A DNA stretch of 64,000 nt from an uncultured Methanolobus sp. (GCF_963667555.1 NZ_OY763421.1:2993562-3057561), one strand, 5' to 3'. Numbered from the stretch's first letter, positions 8,001 through 19,134 are shown. Numbers and translations are program-made. Notes: a model not told the origin generated them from the sequence alone.

Positions 8001-8552
8001 ATGAATATATTATATGTTGAATTTTTATTTCCTATCATTGATTATGCAAGAACGCTAAAATTGAATGAATTCTTATTTGACATTGCGCTTCCGTTTCTAA
8101 TAGCTATTGTTGCTAGATATTTTATTGTAAAAAATGACTGCACGATTATTGTAGAGTCGGCAGATTCATTATTTAAAACAGTTATTACTTTGTTATCTAT
8201 TCTCATAGGCTTTACTGTTTCTAGTATAACTATTTTGGCATCGACAGGATCAAAAATAGAAGAAAAAATGACCGATAGGCATATAGGTAAAACAGAAATC
8301 AATCTTTATCAATTAACAAACATATTTTTTACTTTTGCATTATTCTCAGAAGTTTTCACCTTGGTTGTCAACTTAATATCAGTTATTATGTTGTCATACA
8401 ATATTCAAATTGTACAAACTCACCTAAATGAACTCGTTGTGTTCGACTTATTTTTGCTCTCTCATATTTTATTATTAAATATTAGAAATATGAGCAATTT
8501 CTATTTCATATTGCACATGACAACGAAATCTAATAATAAGACACAACCTTAA
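8001..8552 (+). CDS. Four-helix membrane protein, 183 aa (second gene of AT-rich pair)
   Basis: A membrane protein with about four hydrophobic segments, near residues 25-43, 59-80, 105-131 and 146-162. A short charged loop (GSKIEEKMTDRHIGKTE) lies between helices 2 and 3. There is no signal peptide and no known catalytic motif. It begins two bases after the stop codon of the 289-residue gene. A small multi-helix protein coupled to a soluble partner is the pattern of many two-gene abortive-infection or membrane-effector systems, but also of ordinary transport or signalling pairs, and I do not recognise the family. Confidence 0.55.
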   Translation: MNILYVEFLFPIIDYARTLKLNEFLFDIALPFLIAIVARYFIVKNDCTIIVESADSLFKTVITLLSILIGFTVSSITILASTGSKIEEKMTDRHIGKTEINLYQLTNIFFTFALFSEVFTLVVNLISVIMLSYNIQIVQTHLNELVVFDLFLLSHILLLNIRNMSNFYFILHMTTKSNNKTQP

Positions 8553-8798
8553 GTTATGTATGTTATAAAATATATTTTACATCAAAAACACCAATTTCTT
8601 TTGCCATTAAATGGTCAGAATAGTGATGATGTAGTCTTAACAATGTAGAAAACTCTTTTAATACTATGGAATTTTATTCCTTCTTATTCACTCATCACTT
8701 CTCCAAACCCCAGAAACGTTAAATCATACTTCTGCTGAATATATTATTGATGACTACCGTCGATACCGTATTCAAAAACAGTCCTGTGGTGATATGGC

Positions 8799-11030
8799 TT
8801 GACAGATGAAATAACTGTAAAAGTAGGTCAGGCTTATCCAAGGGATGCAGGCAGAGGAATTGCCAGGCTCGATAAGACTCTCATGCAACAGATAGGCGCC
8901 ATAAGCGGCGATATAATCGAGATCAAGAGCAAGGAGAAATGCTACGCAATAGTCTGGCCGGGTTATCTTGAAGATGCAGGCAAGGAAGTTGTACGCATAG
9001 ACGGTAACCTGCGTAATAACGCCAAAGTAGGTATCGATGACTCAGTAACACTCAAAAAAGTGCAGGTCGTGGAAGCAGAAGCTATCACCCTCGCACCGAC
9101 AAGGGAAACTCACCTTGTAGGCGGAGCACGTTTCATACTCAGGATACTGGAAGGTCGTCCCGTTGCAAAAGGACAGAACATCCGTGTCGAGACCGTGAAC
9201 AACCCAATCTCTTTTGTCGTACTCTCCACCAAGCCATTGGGTCCGGTGGTAGTGACCCGCAACACCCAGATAAACCTGCGTGAGAAAGCCGCCATAGCAG
9301 AACCAGCCGCAGGTTCAGTCACATATGAGGATATCGGCGGTCTGCAACGTGAACTTGGACTTGTACGTGAGATGATAGAACTCCCTCTCAAGCACCCGGA
9401 ACTATTCAACAAGCTCGGCATCGACCCTCCAAAAGGAGTATTGCTCTTCGGTCCTCCCGGTACTGGAAAGACCATGATCGCAAGGGCAGTTGCCAGTGAA
9501 ACCGATGCCAATTTCATATCAGTAAGCGGACCTGAGATTGTTTCCAAATACTACGGTGAAAGCGAGCAGAAGCTCCGAGAGATATTCGAGGAAGCCCAGC
9601 GCAACGCTCCAACCATCATTTTCGTAGACGAGATAGATTCAATCGCTCCAAAACGAGATGAAGTAGTCGGGGAAATGGAGCGCAGGATAGTTGCTCAGCT
9701 ACTCTCTCTCATGGACGGACTTGCATCCAGAGGCAAGGTCATAGTCATAGCCGCCACTAACCGCCCGAATTCCATAGATGAAGCCCTGCGCCGTGGAGGA
9801 AGATTTGACCGAGAAATTGAGGTTGGAATTCCCGATGCAGACGGACGCTTGCAGGTACTTTACGTTCACACAAGGGGAATGCCTCTTGAAAAAGACCTCG
9901 AGCTAAAAGAAATAGCCGCAGTAACCCACGGTTTTGTAGGTGCTGATATCTCATCCCTGTGTAAAGAGGCTGCAATGCACGCTCTCAGGAGACTTCTCCC
10001 CGAACTAAAGATCGATGATGTTGAAGACGAGATCCCACCGGAGTTCATGGAAAAGCTCGAAGTCACCAGAAAGGACTTCGATGAAGCTCTCAAGAACATC
10101 GAGCCTTCGGCTATGCGTGAGGTTTTCGTGGAAGTCCCTCATGTGAAATGGGATGACATCGGCGGCCTTGAAGGAGCAAAACAGGAACTTGCAGAAGCAG
10201 TAGAGTGGCCTCTGAAATATCCTGCCCTCTTTGAGACCGTGAACACCAAACCACCAAGAGGGATCATGCTTTTTGGTCCTCCCGGGACCGGAAAGACAAT
10301 GCTTGCAAAAGCTGTTGCAACAGAAAGTGAGGCAAACTTCATCAGTATTAAAGGACCGGAACTTCTGAGCCGCTACGTTGGAGAATCCGAGCGAGCAGTA
10401 CGTGAAACCTTCAGAAAAGCAAGGCAGGCTGCACCGACAATAATATTCTTCGATGAAATAGATTCAATGGCATCAGAACGTGGTTCAAGTGTAGATGCCC
10501 ATGCAACAGAACGTGTTGTAAGCCAGATTCTCACTGAGATTGATGGTGTCGAAGAACTCAAGGATGTTGTGATAATTGCCGCCACCAATCGTCCTGATAT
10601 AGTAGACCCTGCGCTTCTGCGCCCGGGAAGATTCGACCGCCTGATATACGTCCGTCCTCCTGACAAGCCGAGCCGCGAAAAGATATTCAATATCCATCTT
10701 GCCTACAAGCCTCTTGCAAAAGACGTGGACGTGGAAGAGCTTGCAGAAATAACCGAAGGTTACGTTGGTGCTGATCTGGAATCCATCTGCCGTGAAGCTT
10801 CAATGCTGGCTCTGCGTGAAGTGATAACTCCGGGTCTAAGTCAGGAAGAAGCTCTGAAAAAGGCAGAGGGTATCAAAATCACTTACGACCATTTCCTTAA
10901 AGCCAAAAGCCGTGTGAAGCCAACAACATCCCGCAGCGCCATGAATTTCTATGAACAGGCTGCCGAATCATTTGCAATGTATGCAGCAAACGAGGAAGAA
11001 AAGGTTGTTGATGAAAGGGCGTATCAGTAA
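8799..11030 (+). CDS. cdc48: Cdc48/VCP-like AAA+ ATPase
   Basis: 743 residues, the full length of archaeal VAT/Cdc48. The N-terminal double-psi barrel and 4-stranded domain (residues 1 to about 180) are followed by ATPase D1 (Walker [14 protein letters not shown], Walker [15 protein letters not shown], arginine-finger region [11 protein letters not shown]) and D2 ([39 protein letters not shown]). It unfolds proteins for the proteasome using ATP. The start is TTG at 8799, supported by the ribosome-binding site GGTGAT (8788-8793) and by the conserved N-terminus. A TATA box GAATATATTATT lies near 8738. A three-codon frame ATG-GCT-TGA (8794-8802) overlaps the TTG start. Confidence 0.95.
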   Translation: MTDEITVKVGQAYPRDAGRGIARLDKTLMQQIGAISGDIIEIKSKEKCYAIVWPGYLEDAGKEVVRIDGNLRNNAKVGIDDSVTLKKVQVVEAEAITLAPTRETHLVGGARFILRILEGRPVAKGQNIRVETVNNPISFVVLSTKPLGPVVVTRNTQINLREKAAIAEPAAGSVTYEDIGGLQRELGLVREMIELPLKHPELFNKLGIDPPKGVLLFGPPGTGKTMIARAVASETDANFISVSGPEIVSKYYGESEQKLREIFEEAQRNAPTIIFVDEIDSIAPKRDEVVGEMERRIVAQLLSLMDGLASRGKVIVIAATNRPNSIDEALRRGGRFDREIEVGIPDADGRLQVLYVHTRGMPLEKDLELKEIAAVTHGFVGADISSLCKEAAMHALRRLLPELKIDDVEDEIPPEFMEKLEVTRKDFDEALKNIEPSAMREVFVEVPHVKWDDIGGLEGAKQELAEAVEWPLKYPALFETVNTKPPRGIMLFGPPGTGKTMLAKAVATESEANFISIKGPELLSRYVGESERAVRETFRKARQAAPTIIFFDEIDSMASERGSSVDAHATERVVSQILTEIDGVEELKDVVIIAATNRPDIVDPALLRPGRFDRLIYVRPPDKPSREKIFNIHLAYKPLAKDVDVEELAEITEGYVGADLESICREASMLALREVITPGLSQEEALKKAEGIKITYDHFLKAKSRVKPTTSRSAMNFYEQAAESFAMYAANEEEKVVDERAYQ

Positions 11031-11070
11031 GAAATTAGTAAGAAAAGAAGTCAAACAAATAATAAAATGA

Positions 11071-11099
11071 AAAACAAAAAGGGACAATCAGAGTCCCTT
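11071..11099 (-). terminator. Hairpin plus T-run terminator
   Basis: On the minus strand GGGAC-tctgatt-GTCCC (11097-11081), extended by A-T pairs, is followed by TTTTTGTTTT. It lies at the end of the chemoreceptor gene and overlaps its last codons. Confidence 0.6.
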
Positions 11100-13244
11100 C
11101 TTATTTCCTTCTAAGTTTGGTGCATTCTTCGGTGCATCTTCATGCATCAGTTGTTCTTCGCTGGCAAGTACGAACTTACCGACCATTTCCTGCATTGCAA
11201 CTGCCATTCCTGCAAGCTCCTGTGAGCTCTGTGCCAGTTCATGCATGGAAGCGTTCTGCTGTTCAACGGATGCGGAAGTCTGCTCGGTTCCTGCTGCTGT
11301 CTCCTGGGATATGGATGTAACATCCTCAATAGACGCAGTTATTTCCTCAATGCTGGCAGACTGCTCCTGTGCAGCAGCAGCAATGTTCTGGACCATTTCA
11401 GAAACCTTAATGGAACCTTCAACAATTTCCCTCATGGCATTGACAGTTTCGTTAAGTGCATCCACACCTTCATGTACAGTAGTGTTTCCTCTCTCAACTG
11501 AATCAACCACGACATTTGTCTCGAGTTGGATCTGGTTGATAAGGTCGGATATCTGGCTTGCCGCCTTTCCGGATTCTTCTGCAAGCTTACGGACTTCATC
11601 AGCCACAACAGCAAAACCTCTTCCGTGTTCTCCTGCACGTGCAGCTTCAATTGCGGCATTAAGAGCAAGAAGGTTTGTCTGGTCTGCGATATTTGTAATG
11701 AGACTGACGATCTCGCCAATCATCTTGGACTTTGATTCAAGTCCCTTGATAGCATCAACAGATTCCATGGAACTCTTCTGTATCTGTTCCATCTGTTTCA
11801 CCAGTTCCTCAGACCTATTGCCAACACTCTTTGTCTTTTCACTTGATTCAATAGCTATCTCAGCAGAGATCTGTGCATTTGTAGCAATGTCCTGAACGCT
11901 TAGTGACATATCACTCATTGCACGGGCAATGTCATCGGCCTTGGATGACTGTTCGTTCGCTCCCAGAGCAATTTCACTGACAGTCCTTGAAACATCCTCA
12001 GACGTTGCAGTAACTTCTTCAATTGCAGCAGACATCTGTTCTGATGTGCTTGCAATGACATTTGAGTTCCTGCTGATGTCAGTGATAATGGTGGTCATGG
12101 TATGCATGATCTCATTGAGTCCCCGTGGGATCGCCTCAAAGTCAATGCCGACATCAGTATCTGCCTTTCTGTTAAGCTTTCCTTCAAGTGCATCGGTTGA
12201 TATCTTCTCGAAGTCATCAACTATGTTCTCTATAGGTTTTGTAATAGAACGTGCGATAAGGTAAGCTATTCCTGCCATTGCGATAATAGCAATGATGGAG
12301 ACAACGATCAGTTGATTGCGAAGTTCCATTGCGCCTGCAAGCATTTCTTCTTCAGGCACAGTGAGAACGAATGCGAAATCAGCAGTCTCAACCGGGTTGT
12401 ATACCATTACAACATCTTTTCCGGTTGTAGGGTCAGTAACCTCAATATGCCCGCTGATTCCATTCTCAATGTCCTCTGCCATTTTATCGATCTCAGGGTC
12501 ATTAAGGTCTGCAAGGGTCTTTGTGCCTATCCAGTCCTTTTCAGTTGGATGGGACATGAAAAGACCTGTGTTACTGACCATGAATGCATATCCGGTATCA
12601 AAGATACTGACCTTTGAAACCTCATCGTCGATGTAATCAAGAGAAACGTCAACACCGGCAATTCCTGCGAAGTTCCCGTCTTTGATTATCGGGGAAACAT
12701 AGCTTATCATCATCACTCCGTCATACATGAATGGCTCAAGTATAACGTCCTGTTTCAGGGTTTTAGGAATCTGGTAATAATCATCTGTTTCATAACCTGC
12801 AAGCGGATCAAGAGCAACAGAACCACCGATTCTGCTCCAGTATGGAATAAATCTTCCAGTAGAGTCATGTCCCTGATCGTTTGCATAGTCCGAATCCATC
12901 TTGTCAAAAGCATTGGATTCGTATGCAACATACGTACCAAGAAGTCCCTGGTTTTCTTCAAGCAGGTTCTTCAGGATAGAGTTTACTTCATCCCTGTTGC
13001 CTGTGTCATAATTTTCCATGGTTGTAGCCATGGTCTGAGCCAGCATCTGATTTGATCGCATATCGCTATCATAGTAATATGCATAGCTTCTGGCAACGCT
13101 TTCAGCCTCGGAGAAGGCCATAGTTGTTTCCTGTTCCGTGACCTTTTCAACGGTCACATAGGTGCTAATGGTCATCAATATAATGACACTGGTAACGATG
13201 TATAAGAGAAGTTTATTCCTTATATTCATTTTTTTAAGATCCAT
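11088..13244 (-). CDS. Methyl-accepting chemotaxis protein, dCache type
   Basis: 718 residues from the ATG at 13244 ([17 protein letters not shown]), chosen because AGGAAT lies six bases before it; the frame is open upstream to 13289. It has one membrane helix (about 9-32), an extracytoplasmic dCache sensor (about 35-285, with [19 protein letters not shown] and [19 protein letters not shown]) and a second helix (about 307-330). A HAMP domain and a long coiled-coil signalling domain follow, with the hairpin tip [20 protein letters not shown] and the [17 protein letters not shown] flank that binds CheW and CheA. dCache domains bind small molecules such as amino or carboxylic acids. No che genes are nearby. 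A second receptor lies divergently. Confidence 0.93.
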   Translation of the reverse strand: MDLKKMNIRNKLLLYIVTSVIILMTISTYVTVEKVTEQETTMAFSEAESVARSYAYYYDSDMRSNQMLAQTMATTMENYDTGNRDEVNSILKNLLEENQGLLGTYVAYESNAFDKMDSDYANDQGHDSTGRFIPYWSRIGGSVALDPLAGYETDDYYQIPKTLKQDVILEPFMYDGVMMISYVSPIIKDGNFAGIAGVDVSLDYIDDEVSKVSIFDTGYAFMVSNTGLFMSHPTEKDWIGTKTLADLNDPEIDKMAEDIENGISGHIEVTDPTTGKDVVMVYNPVETADFAFVLTVPEEEMLAGAMELRNQLIVVSIIAIIAMAGIAYLIARSITKPIENIVDDFEKISTDALEGKLNRKADTDVGIDFEAIPRGLNEIMHTMTTIITDISRNSNVIASTSEQMSAAIEEVTATSEDVSRTVSEIALGANEQSSKADDIARAMSDMSLSVQDIATNAQISAEIAIESSEKTKSVGNRSEELVKQMEQIQKSSMESVDAIKGLESKSKMIGEIVSLITNIADQTNLLALNAAIEAARAGEHGRGFAVVADEVRKLAEESGKAASQISDLINQIQLETNVVVDSVERGNTTVHEGVDALNETVNAMREIVEGSIKVSEMVQNIAAAAQEQSASIEEITASIEDVTSISQETAAGTEQTSASVEQQNASMHELAQSSQELAGMAVAMQEMVGKFVLASEEQLMHEDAPKNAPNLEGNKKGL

Positions 13245-13774
13245 ATTTATTCCTTTGTTTACCTTTTTAGAACAGTGCAACACCGTCACACAAAGTATAA
13301 ATAGTGAATTTTAAATATATAAGTTGTGCTATATTTTTAAAGAGGATGAAATAGCCATACGATGCTTATTTATAATGGTATTTTTTCTGGATTTGGGCAA
13401 AATATATATGCTTGATCGATTCGCTAAAATATTGCAGAAAAAATCTAATAAGGATTAATTTTCAATAACTACTCTTATTATCTCTTTTTAAAATAGTCTT
13501 TTTTGAGCAGTTTTGTTTTCAGGTCAATGATGTTTTTTGTTGATGTTCAAAAATGGCTCATTTGAACAAATCCTATGTTATCCGTTGCATACTGATAAAG
13601 TAGTCACTTAGGATAATATAAATATTAATATCTATATATTTATATATAATGAGTTGGTAGTTGTTCATCATTTGAACACTATATGTGGCGATAAACAAGT
13701 GGAAACCGTTCCACCATACGGACAATTTCGCGATACAGAATTACTAATTAATACATGTTAGGGAGAGTTAATTC
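13245..13774. promoter_or_regulatory. Divergent chemoreceptor control region with repeated GTTC/GAAC sites
   Basis: 530 bp between two divergent receptor genes, very AT-rich and without a gene. Two related inverted repeats are seen: GTTCAAA-N9-TTTGAAC (13545-13567) and GTTC-ATCATTT-GAAC (13663-13677). They share the 10-mer TCATTTGAAC. A strong TATA box (TATATATTTATATATAAT, about 13632-13650) lies between them, so transcription of the rightward receptor should begin near 13675, inside the second site. The leader is then about 100 nt, ending in GGGAGAG before the ATG at 13775. The binding protein is unknown. Confidence 0.5.
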
Positions 13775-15826
13775 ATGCTGGATGATTTTAGAACTAAGTT
13801 AGAAGAAATGAAACTGAAACATATCCTTGCAGCTTCATTTGCTATATTGCTGCTTTTGACCGTCTTTGTAGGTTACAGTGGTTACAGCGGAATGCAGGGT
13901 GTTGACGACAGGGTTGTCAAAGCAGACGATATGAACCGTCTGGTAAAATACATGAAAGATGCTCGTTTTTCAGAGGCAACTTACCAGTTGACCTTTGATT
14001 CACAAGCAGCAGCCGCAGTAGATGGTTATGTTGCTGATATAGTGACACAAACTGAATCATCTAAAGAACTATTTACCGATGCTGCAAACGATCAGCAGAT
14101 GGATAATGTAAAGGCTGCTGCACTGAAATATCAGACTGCATTTGATAACTATGTAGAACTTGAGCAGCAGAAGGAAGAAGCAGAACAGGCACTTGTTTCT
14201 CAGGGACTTGTCCTTGAGGATTTGATTACCGAAGTCCTTGCAAGTCAGGATGAAGACTATGCCCTTGCACTTCAGCAAAATGCAAACAACGCTGTTCTTG
14301 AAGAAGAGTATGAAAATGTAGAATATGCAAATCAGCTTCTCCAGTTGACTCTTCAGACACGTGGTGAAAGATTGCGTTTCATGCTCCATGTCGATCAGCA
14401 ATATGCAGATAATGTCAATGACAACATGAACGAGATCATTTCAATATCAAAAACTCTTGATTCGAGGTTCCAGAACCAGGAAGATAAGGCAGCTATAGAA
14501 GCAATAATTGCTGCAGCAACAACTTATAAATCCGATTTCAATGCTTACGTTTCATATGCTGAAGAACAGGTAACAGCAAGCGAAACAATGCACGAAGCAG
14601 CAACAGAAGTGCAAATCATCACAGAAGAAGCCCGTGCAGACCAGAAGGCCAAGATGCAGGATGAAATGACAAATTCCACTATGATAATGGTTGTATCTAT
14701 CATTCTTGCTTTGATAATTGGAATTATCATGGCAGCTTTCCTCATAAAAATGATTACAGGATCGGTCAGTGTAGTGGTTGATGCAGCTAACAGAGTTGCA
14801 GACGGTGATCTGACACTTGAACTTGAAGATGCAGCAGACAACGAACTGGGCCAGCTTTCCAATGCAATCAAGAAAATGGTTGGGAACCTGACAAGTCTGA
14901 TAGGTGATGTCCAGATGGGTGCTTCCAGGGTAGCTTCCACAGCAGAGGAGATCTCCGCATCATCCGAAGAAGTAACTGCGACTTCAACCCAGATCTCAGA
15001 AACTGTGAACGAGATATCCAATGGTGCACAGATCCAGTCTGCAAAAGCACAGGACGTTTCCACCGCAATGAATGACATGTCAATAAGCGTTCAGGAAATT
15101 GCTGCCAACGCCCAGAATGCAGCTCAGAATGCAAGCATGGCAAGTGATACAATTCGTGAAATAGGAAACGAATCTGAAAAGCTCCTTGCACAGATGGATG
15201 AGATCCAGACTGCTGTGTCAGCTTCTGCAAATGTTATCCGGAATCTGGATGGCAAGTCCAAACAGATAGGAGAGATAGTAAACCTGATAACTTCTATCGC
15301 AGACCAGACCAATCTCCTTGCACTCAATGCAGCAATTGAGGCAGCACGTGCAGGCGAACATGGAAAGGGATTTGCAGTAGTTGCAGACGAGGTCAGGAAA
15401 CTTGCAGAGGACTCAAGCAGTGCTGCAAAGGAGATAGCAGTCCTTATTCATGAGATACAGGATGGAAGCCATGAAGCCGTAGATGCAATGGACAAGGGTA
15501 CGGACAAAGTTTCAGTCGGTGCATTGGCCCTGAAAGATACTGTTGAAGCTGTAAGGTCAATTGTAAAGGGCAGTGAGGAAATTGCCAGAATGGCACAGGA
15601 GATCGCCGCTGCTGCTGAAGAACAGGCAGCCAGCATTGAGGAAGTAACAGCATCCGTAGAGGAAGTCTCTTTTGTTTCCGAGCAGTCTGCTGCAGGTACT
15701 GAACAGGCATCAGCAGCCGTACAGGAACAGACCGCTTCCATGCAGGAACTATCCGCATCCGCACAGCAGCTTGCAGAACTTGCACAGATCCTTACGCAGG
15801 GTGCAGCAAAATTCAGGCTTCATTAA
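13775..15826 (+). CDS. Methyl-accepting chemotaxis protein, helical-bundle sensor type
   Basis: 683 residues. It has a membrane helix at about 16-36, an all-helical extracytoplasmic region of about 250 residues resembling the helical bimodular (HBM) sensor ([11 protein letters not shown] near the start, [12 protein letters not shown] in the second bundle), and a second helix at about 300-325. HAMP ([19 protein letters not shown]) and the cytoplasmic signalling hairpin follow, with the tip [20 protein letters not shown] and the flank [19 protein letters not shown]. The signalling domain closely matches that of the divergent receptor, so they diverged mainly in the sensor. The start is fixed by GGGAGAG upstream of the ATG. 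Confidence 0.93.
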   Translation: MLDDFRTKLEEMKLKHILAASFAILLLLTVFVGYSGYSGMQGVDDRVVKADDMNRLVKYMKDARFSEATYQLTFDSQAAAAVDGYVADIVTQTESSKELFTDAANDQQMDNVKAAALKYQTAFDNYVELEQQKEEAEQALVSQGLVLEDLITEVLASQDEDYALALQQNANNAVLEEEYENVEYANQLLQLTLQTRGERLRFMLHVDQQYADNVNDNMNEIISISKTLDSRFQNQEDKAAIEAIIAAATTYKSDFNAYVSYAEEQVTASETMHEAATEVQIITEEARADQKAKMQDEMTNSTMIMVVSIILALIIGIIMAAFLIKMITGSVSVVVDAANRVADGDLTLELEDAADNELGQLSNAIKKMVGNLTSLIGDVQMGASRVASTAEEISASSEEVTATSTQISETVNEISNGAQIQSAKAQDVSTAMNDMSISVQEIAANAQNAAQNASMASDTIREIGNESEKLLAQMDEIQTAVSASANVIRNLDGKSKQIGEIVNLITSIADQTNLLALNAAIEAARAGEHGKGFAVVADEVRKLAEDSSSAAKEIAVLIHEIQDGSHEAVDAMDKGTDKVSVGALALKDTVEAVRSIVKGSEEIARMAQEIAAAAEEQAASIEEVTASVEEVSFVSEQSAAGTEQASAAVQEQTASMQELSASAQQLAELAQILTQGAAKFRLH

Positions 15827-15847
15827 GCCTCAAAAATGTATAGTAAA

Positions 15848-15895
15848 ATGCAGCATGATTTCAATATCCATGCTGCATATTTCTCTTATTTTAAA
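15848..15895 (+). terminator. Hairpin terminator after receptor gene
   Basis: ATGCAGCATG (15848-15857) and CATGCTGCAT (15869-15878) form a perfect 10-bp stem, followed by a T-rich stretch. It sits between the convergent receptor and hybrid-kinase genes and could stop both transcripts. Confidence 0.65.
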
Positions 15896-15932
15896 AGTAT
15901 TTGAATTGTACTTATTTAATCATCGAGTATTC

Positions 15933-18920
15933 TTATTTCCTGAGACTTTTTATATGTGAGATGAGTTTCTCCTTGTTGAAATCTCCTTTCTGGATCACAC
16001 CGGATATGTCTTTGTTCAGGATTTCCAGATCCTCTTTCTCAAGGTATTTTGCCGTACAGACTATAATAGGTATCTCCCGGCTTTCTTCCCTGCTCTTTAG
16101 AGTCCTTATTACATCAAATCCAGTTACTTCAGGCATCATCAGGTCTAGTAGTATTGCATCAGGATGGTCTCTTAGCGCAATATCTATGGCTTCCTGTCCT
16201 CCGAATGCCTGTGTAACTTCAAAGTTCGTACCCTTAAGCATCTCTTCTATCATTTCAACGGCAATTCTCTCATCATCTACCACAAGCAGGTGGAACGATG
16301 AGTTATTCTTGTCCTTCCGTATCCTTTCCAGTGTAGAAATAAGTGTTTTCTTCTGAACAGGCTTAATGAAATGCTCCTCGGCTCCAAGTGCGGTTCCTAT
16401 TTTCCTTTCATCAAGCATAGTGGTTACAATGACCGGTATGTTCTTCGTTCTCTCATTGTGCTTCAGTTTGTTCAGCACTTCCCATCCATCCATCCCGGGC
16501 ATCATTATGTCAAGGGTTATAGCCACAGGCAGCATCTTTTCTGCAAGTTCAAGCGCCTCCTGACCTCTGGATGTGGATACTACGCGGTAGCCTGAATATT
16601 TCAAAGTCTCTTCAAGCAGTTCCCTGGAAGCATCATCATCCTCAACAACCAGTATAAGCTCTTCATCTCCTGTACTGTTCTCAGGTTCCACCTGTACTGT
16701 AACTGCTGATGAGTCTTCATTCTCGATTTCCACAGTTTGTTTTCCTGAAGTGGTGTCTTTCTTTTCTCTGTCTTTTGGATCTTCTTTGATTGCGAGTTCA
16801 AAAGTGAATTTAGTTCCCTGGCCAGGTTCACTTTCGGCCTTAAGAGTTCCATTATGAAGCTCAACAAATTTCTTAACAAGAGTTAGGCCAAGTCCACTTC
16901 CTTCATATTGTCTGTTTGCAGCAGAATCCAGCTGGGTAAAAGGAGTAAATAGCTTCTTCATGTCCTCACTGGAAATCCCAATGCCGGAATCCTGTACAGA
17001 GAACCTGATCATACTTCCTGCATTTTCTATTTTCACATCTATTGTTCCGCCTTCAGGTGTGAATTTGACAGCATTGCTCAGAAGGTTGTACAATATTTGC
17101 TTCAGTTTTGTCTTGTCAGCGAAGACCTTGCCAACATCATCCTCTCTTATATAGCTTATCTTGATGTTCTTTTTATTGGCAAGACTTGCCATAAGCTGCT
17201 TTACTTCAAGAATAACTTCTTCAACCGGGAAACCTTCAGGATGCAGCTCCATTTTTCCGGCCTCTATCTTTGAAAGGTCAAGTACATTATTGATAAGGGA
17301 AAGCAAGTGTTTTCCGCTTGTGGATATATTAGAGATGTATCTCTTCTGGCTATCTTTCAGTTCTCCTGTGTTTCCTTCCAGAATAAGGTCTGAGAATCCA
17401 ATAATAGAGTTAAGAGGGGTTCTGAGTTCATGGCTCATGGTTGCAAGGAAATCGCTCTTTGCCCTGTTTGCAGACTCTGCTATTATCTTTGCCTGCACAA
17501 GTTCTTTTTCAGCTTCTTTTATCTTGCTGAGGTCTACAAAACTCTCAATAAGGAACTCCCTGCCGGATAAAGTTACAGAAGCCACGGATTTTAGGATAGG
17601 TATCTTTTTTCCTTCTTTATTGATAAGGACACGCTCGGAACGGTTTACAGTTTCTCCCAGGTCACTGATAGGGCATTTTCCTTTTTCAGCAGGACAGACA
17701 AATTCATGACATATTTTTCCAACAATTTTGTCCCTGGGAAGGCCGATCATCTTCTCTGCTACAGGATTTACATCACTTATCAGGTGGGTCTTTGCATCAA
17801 TGAGAATTACACCGCTAAGTATATTCTCAATGACCGATTCCATCTTTTTCTGGGTTTTTAATTCTTCTTCATGTATCTTGTTTTCTTTTTCTTCAAGAGT
17901 TGTCAACACATCGTTGATATTCTCTGATAGCTCAGTTAGTTCATCATCACCATCTGCTTCCACACGTGATGCCAGTGAACCACTTTTTGTTATCTCTATA
18001 AGGCTCCTTTTTATTTCCGATATGCGTAACAGTACATATTTATCCATGGCCAGGATGACGATCACACCATAGAGAATTCCTAGCAACGTAATGGCAGAGA
18101 TCATGTAGATAAGTGCACTCTCTCCCTGCTGATGGATTTCCCTTGTCATTTCTACTTCCAGCATGAATGCGGGGTTTCCATTTATTTCAGGAAGTACTTT
18201 TGAACCACGAATGGATTCTTTGTTGAGGACTTCTATTTCGATCTCACTATTTTCCAGAATATCAGGCTGTTTGGCTGCGTTTTCTTCCTCTTCAACATCA
18301 TCTAATGTAATTTTGAGTTTGGTTTGTTCTTCCAGATTCTCAATAAAAGCCTGATCCACATAGTTGGCAACAATAAGTGTTCCGGCTATCATCTCATCAT
18401 CTGTACTTGTTGTGATGGGATTTGCAGCCAGTGCTATTATTTCTCCTTCAGGTGTTTGAAGAATCCCGTTTGCTTCGACCGTGTCTTTTGATGTTGATAA
18501 TAGGTTTTGTTGAGTGCTCAGATAGGAAAGTAACGATTCTGGCACCTCTCTCACTTCATAAGATTCGGGGTCAGCACCTGTTGCATAGTATAATTGTCCA
18601 TCATTGTCATAGAATAGCATCATATCTATTTGCAGGTTAATCAGCGAATCCGGTCCGAGATTATTTACTATATATTCGTCATCTCCATTCAGGAAATAAT
18701 ATGTATCATCCCAGTATCCCCAATCAGCTGCGATGCTTTCCAGATTACTCAGTTTTGTTTCAATGGCAGAATCTGCGCGTTCCAGATTTTTACTGACTTC
18801 TTTTTGTTCCAGATTGTGGAAACTGTTGTCCAGAATTTGCCCGGTAACAAGTGCAAAAAGTATTACCATTATTATGAATGTCATCCCAAGGATTGACAGC
18901 ACCCTATTCCTTATTTTCAT
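15933..18920 (-). CDS. Hybrid sensor histidine kinase: CHASE4-HAMP-PAS-HK-REC-REC
   Basis: 995 residues. TM1 (about 7-29) precedes an extracytoplasmic CHASE4-type sensor with DWGYWDDTYYF. TM2 (about 267-290), HAMP and a PAS domain (about 360-470) follow, the PAS carrying the cysteine motif CHEFVCPAEKGKCPISDLG. The kinase core has MSHELRTPLNSIIGF (phospho-His), NLLSNAVKFT, DSGIGIS and GSGLGLTLVKKFVE. Two receiver domains close the protein: the first with DIMMPGMDG and FIKPV, the second with LDLMMPEVTG. No DNA-binding output is attached, so phosphate probably passes to another protein. CHASE4 is typical of methanogen kinases, and the PAS cysteines could bind a metal or haem or sense redox state (inference). 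Confidence 0.92.
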   Translation of the reverse strand: MKIRNRVLSILGMTFIIMVILFALVTGQILDNSFHNLEQKEVSKNLERADSAIETKLSNLESIAADWGYWDDTYYFLNGDDEYIVNNLGPDSLINLQIDMMLFYDNDGQLYYATGADPESYEVREVPESLLSYLSTQQNLLSTSKDTVEANGILQTPEGEIIALAANPITTSTDDEMIAGTLIVANYVDQAFIENLEEQTKLKITLDDVEEEENAAKQPDILENSEIEIEVLNKESIRGSKVLPEINGNPAFMLEVEMTREIHQQGESALIYMISAITLLGILYGVIVILAMDKYVLLRISEIKRSLIEITKSGSLASRVEADGDDELTELSENINDVLTTLEEKENKIHEEELKTQKKMESVIENILSGVILIDAKTHLISDVNPVAEKMIGLPRDKIVGKICHEFVCPAEKGKCPISDLGETVNRSERVLINKEGKKIPILKSVASVTLSGREFLIESFVDLSKIKEAEKELVQAKIIAESANRAKSDFLATMSHELRTPLNSIIGFSDLILEGNTGELKDSQKRYISNISTSGKHLLSLINNVLDLSKIEAGKMELHPEGFPVEEVILEVKQLMASLANKKNIKISYIREDDVGKVFADKTKLKQILYNLLSNAVKFTPEGGTIDVKIENAGSMIRFSVQDSGIGISSEDMKKLFTPFTQLDSAANRQYEGSGLGLTLVKKFVELHNGTLKAESEPGQGTKFTFELAIKEDPKDREKKDTTSGKQTVEIENEDSSAVTVQVEPENSTGDEELILVVEDDDASRELLEETLKYSGYRVVSTSRGQEALELAEKMLPVAITLDIMMPGMDGWEVLNKLKHNERTKNIPVIVTTMLDERKIGTALGAEEHFIKPVQKKTLISTLERIRKDKNNSSFHLLVVDDERIAVEMIEEMLKGTNFEVTQAFGGQEAIDIALRDHPDAILLDLMMPEVTGFDVIRTLKSREESREIPIIVCTAKYLEKEDLEILNKDISGVIQKGDFNKEKLISHIKSLRK

Positions 18921-19134
18921 TTGATTCCCCGATAAGTGTGGTCATTTACCCTCTTTTACTTCACCAGCCCAAATCCCTGCACCAGCTATGGATAAATGTT
19001 TATTGTAATTGTAAATTCTTTGTAATTGCATGCAATTTGTATCTTATTTTGAATGGGCCAGCTACAACTTGATCATGCATAATATGGCCTCTATTATATA
19101 ATAATATGAAAATCTGCATGATATTTAAAAATAT

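Noticed and set aside
8620..8640. C/D box sRNA suggested by AGTGATGATG before cdc48
   Set aside because: No matching box D (CTGA) at a suitable distance and no guide structure.
11245..11895. Long open frames opposite the chemoreceptor and kinase genes
   Set aside because: They are antisense shadows of coding DNA with no domain or ribosome-binding site.
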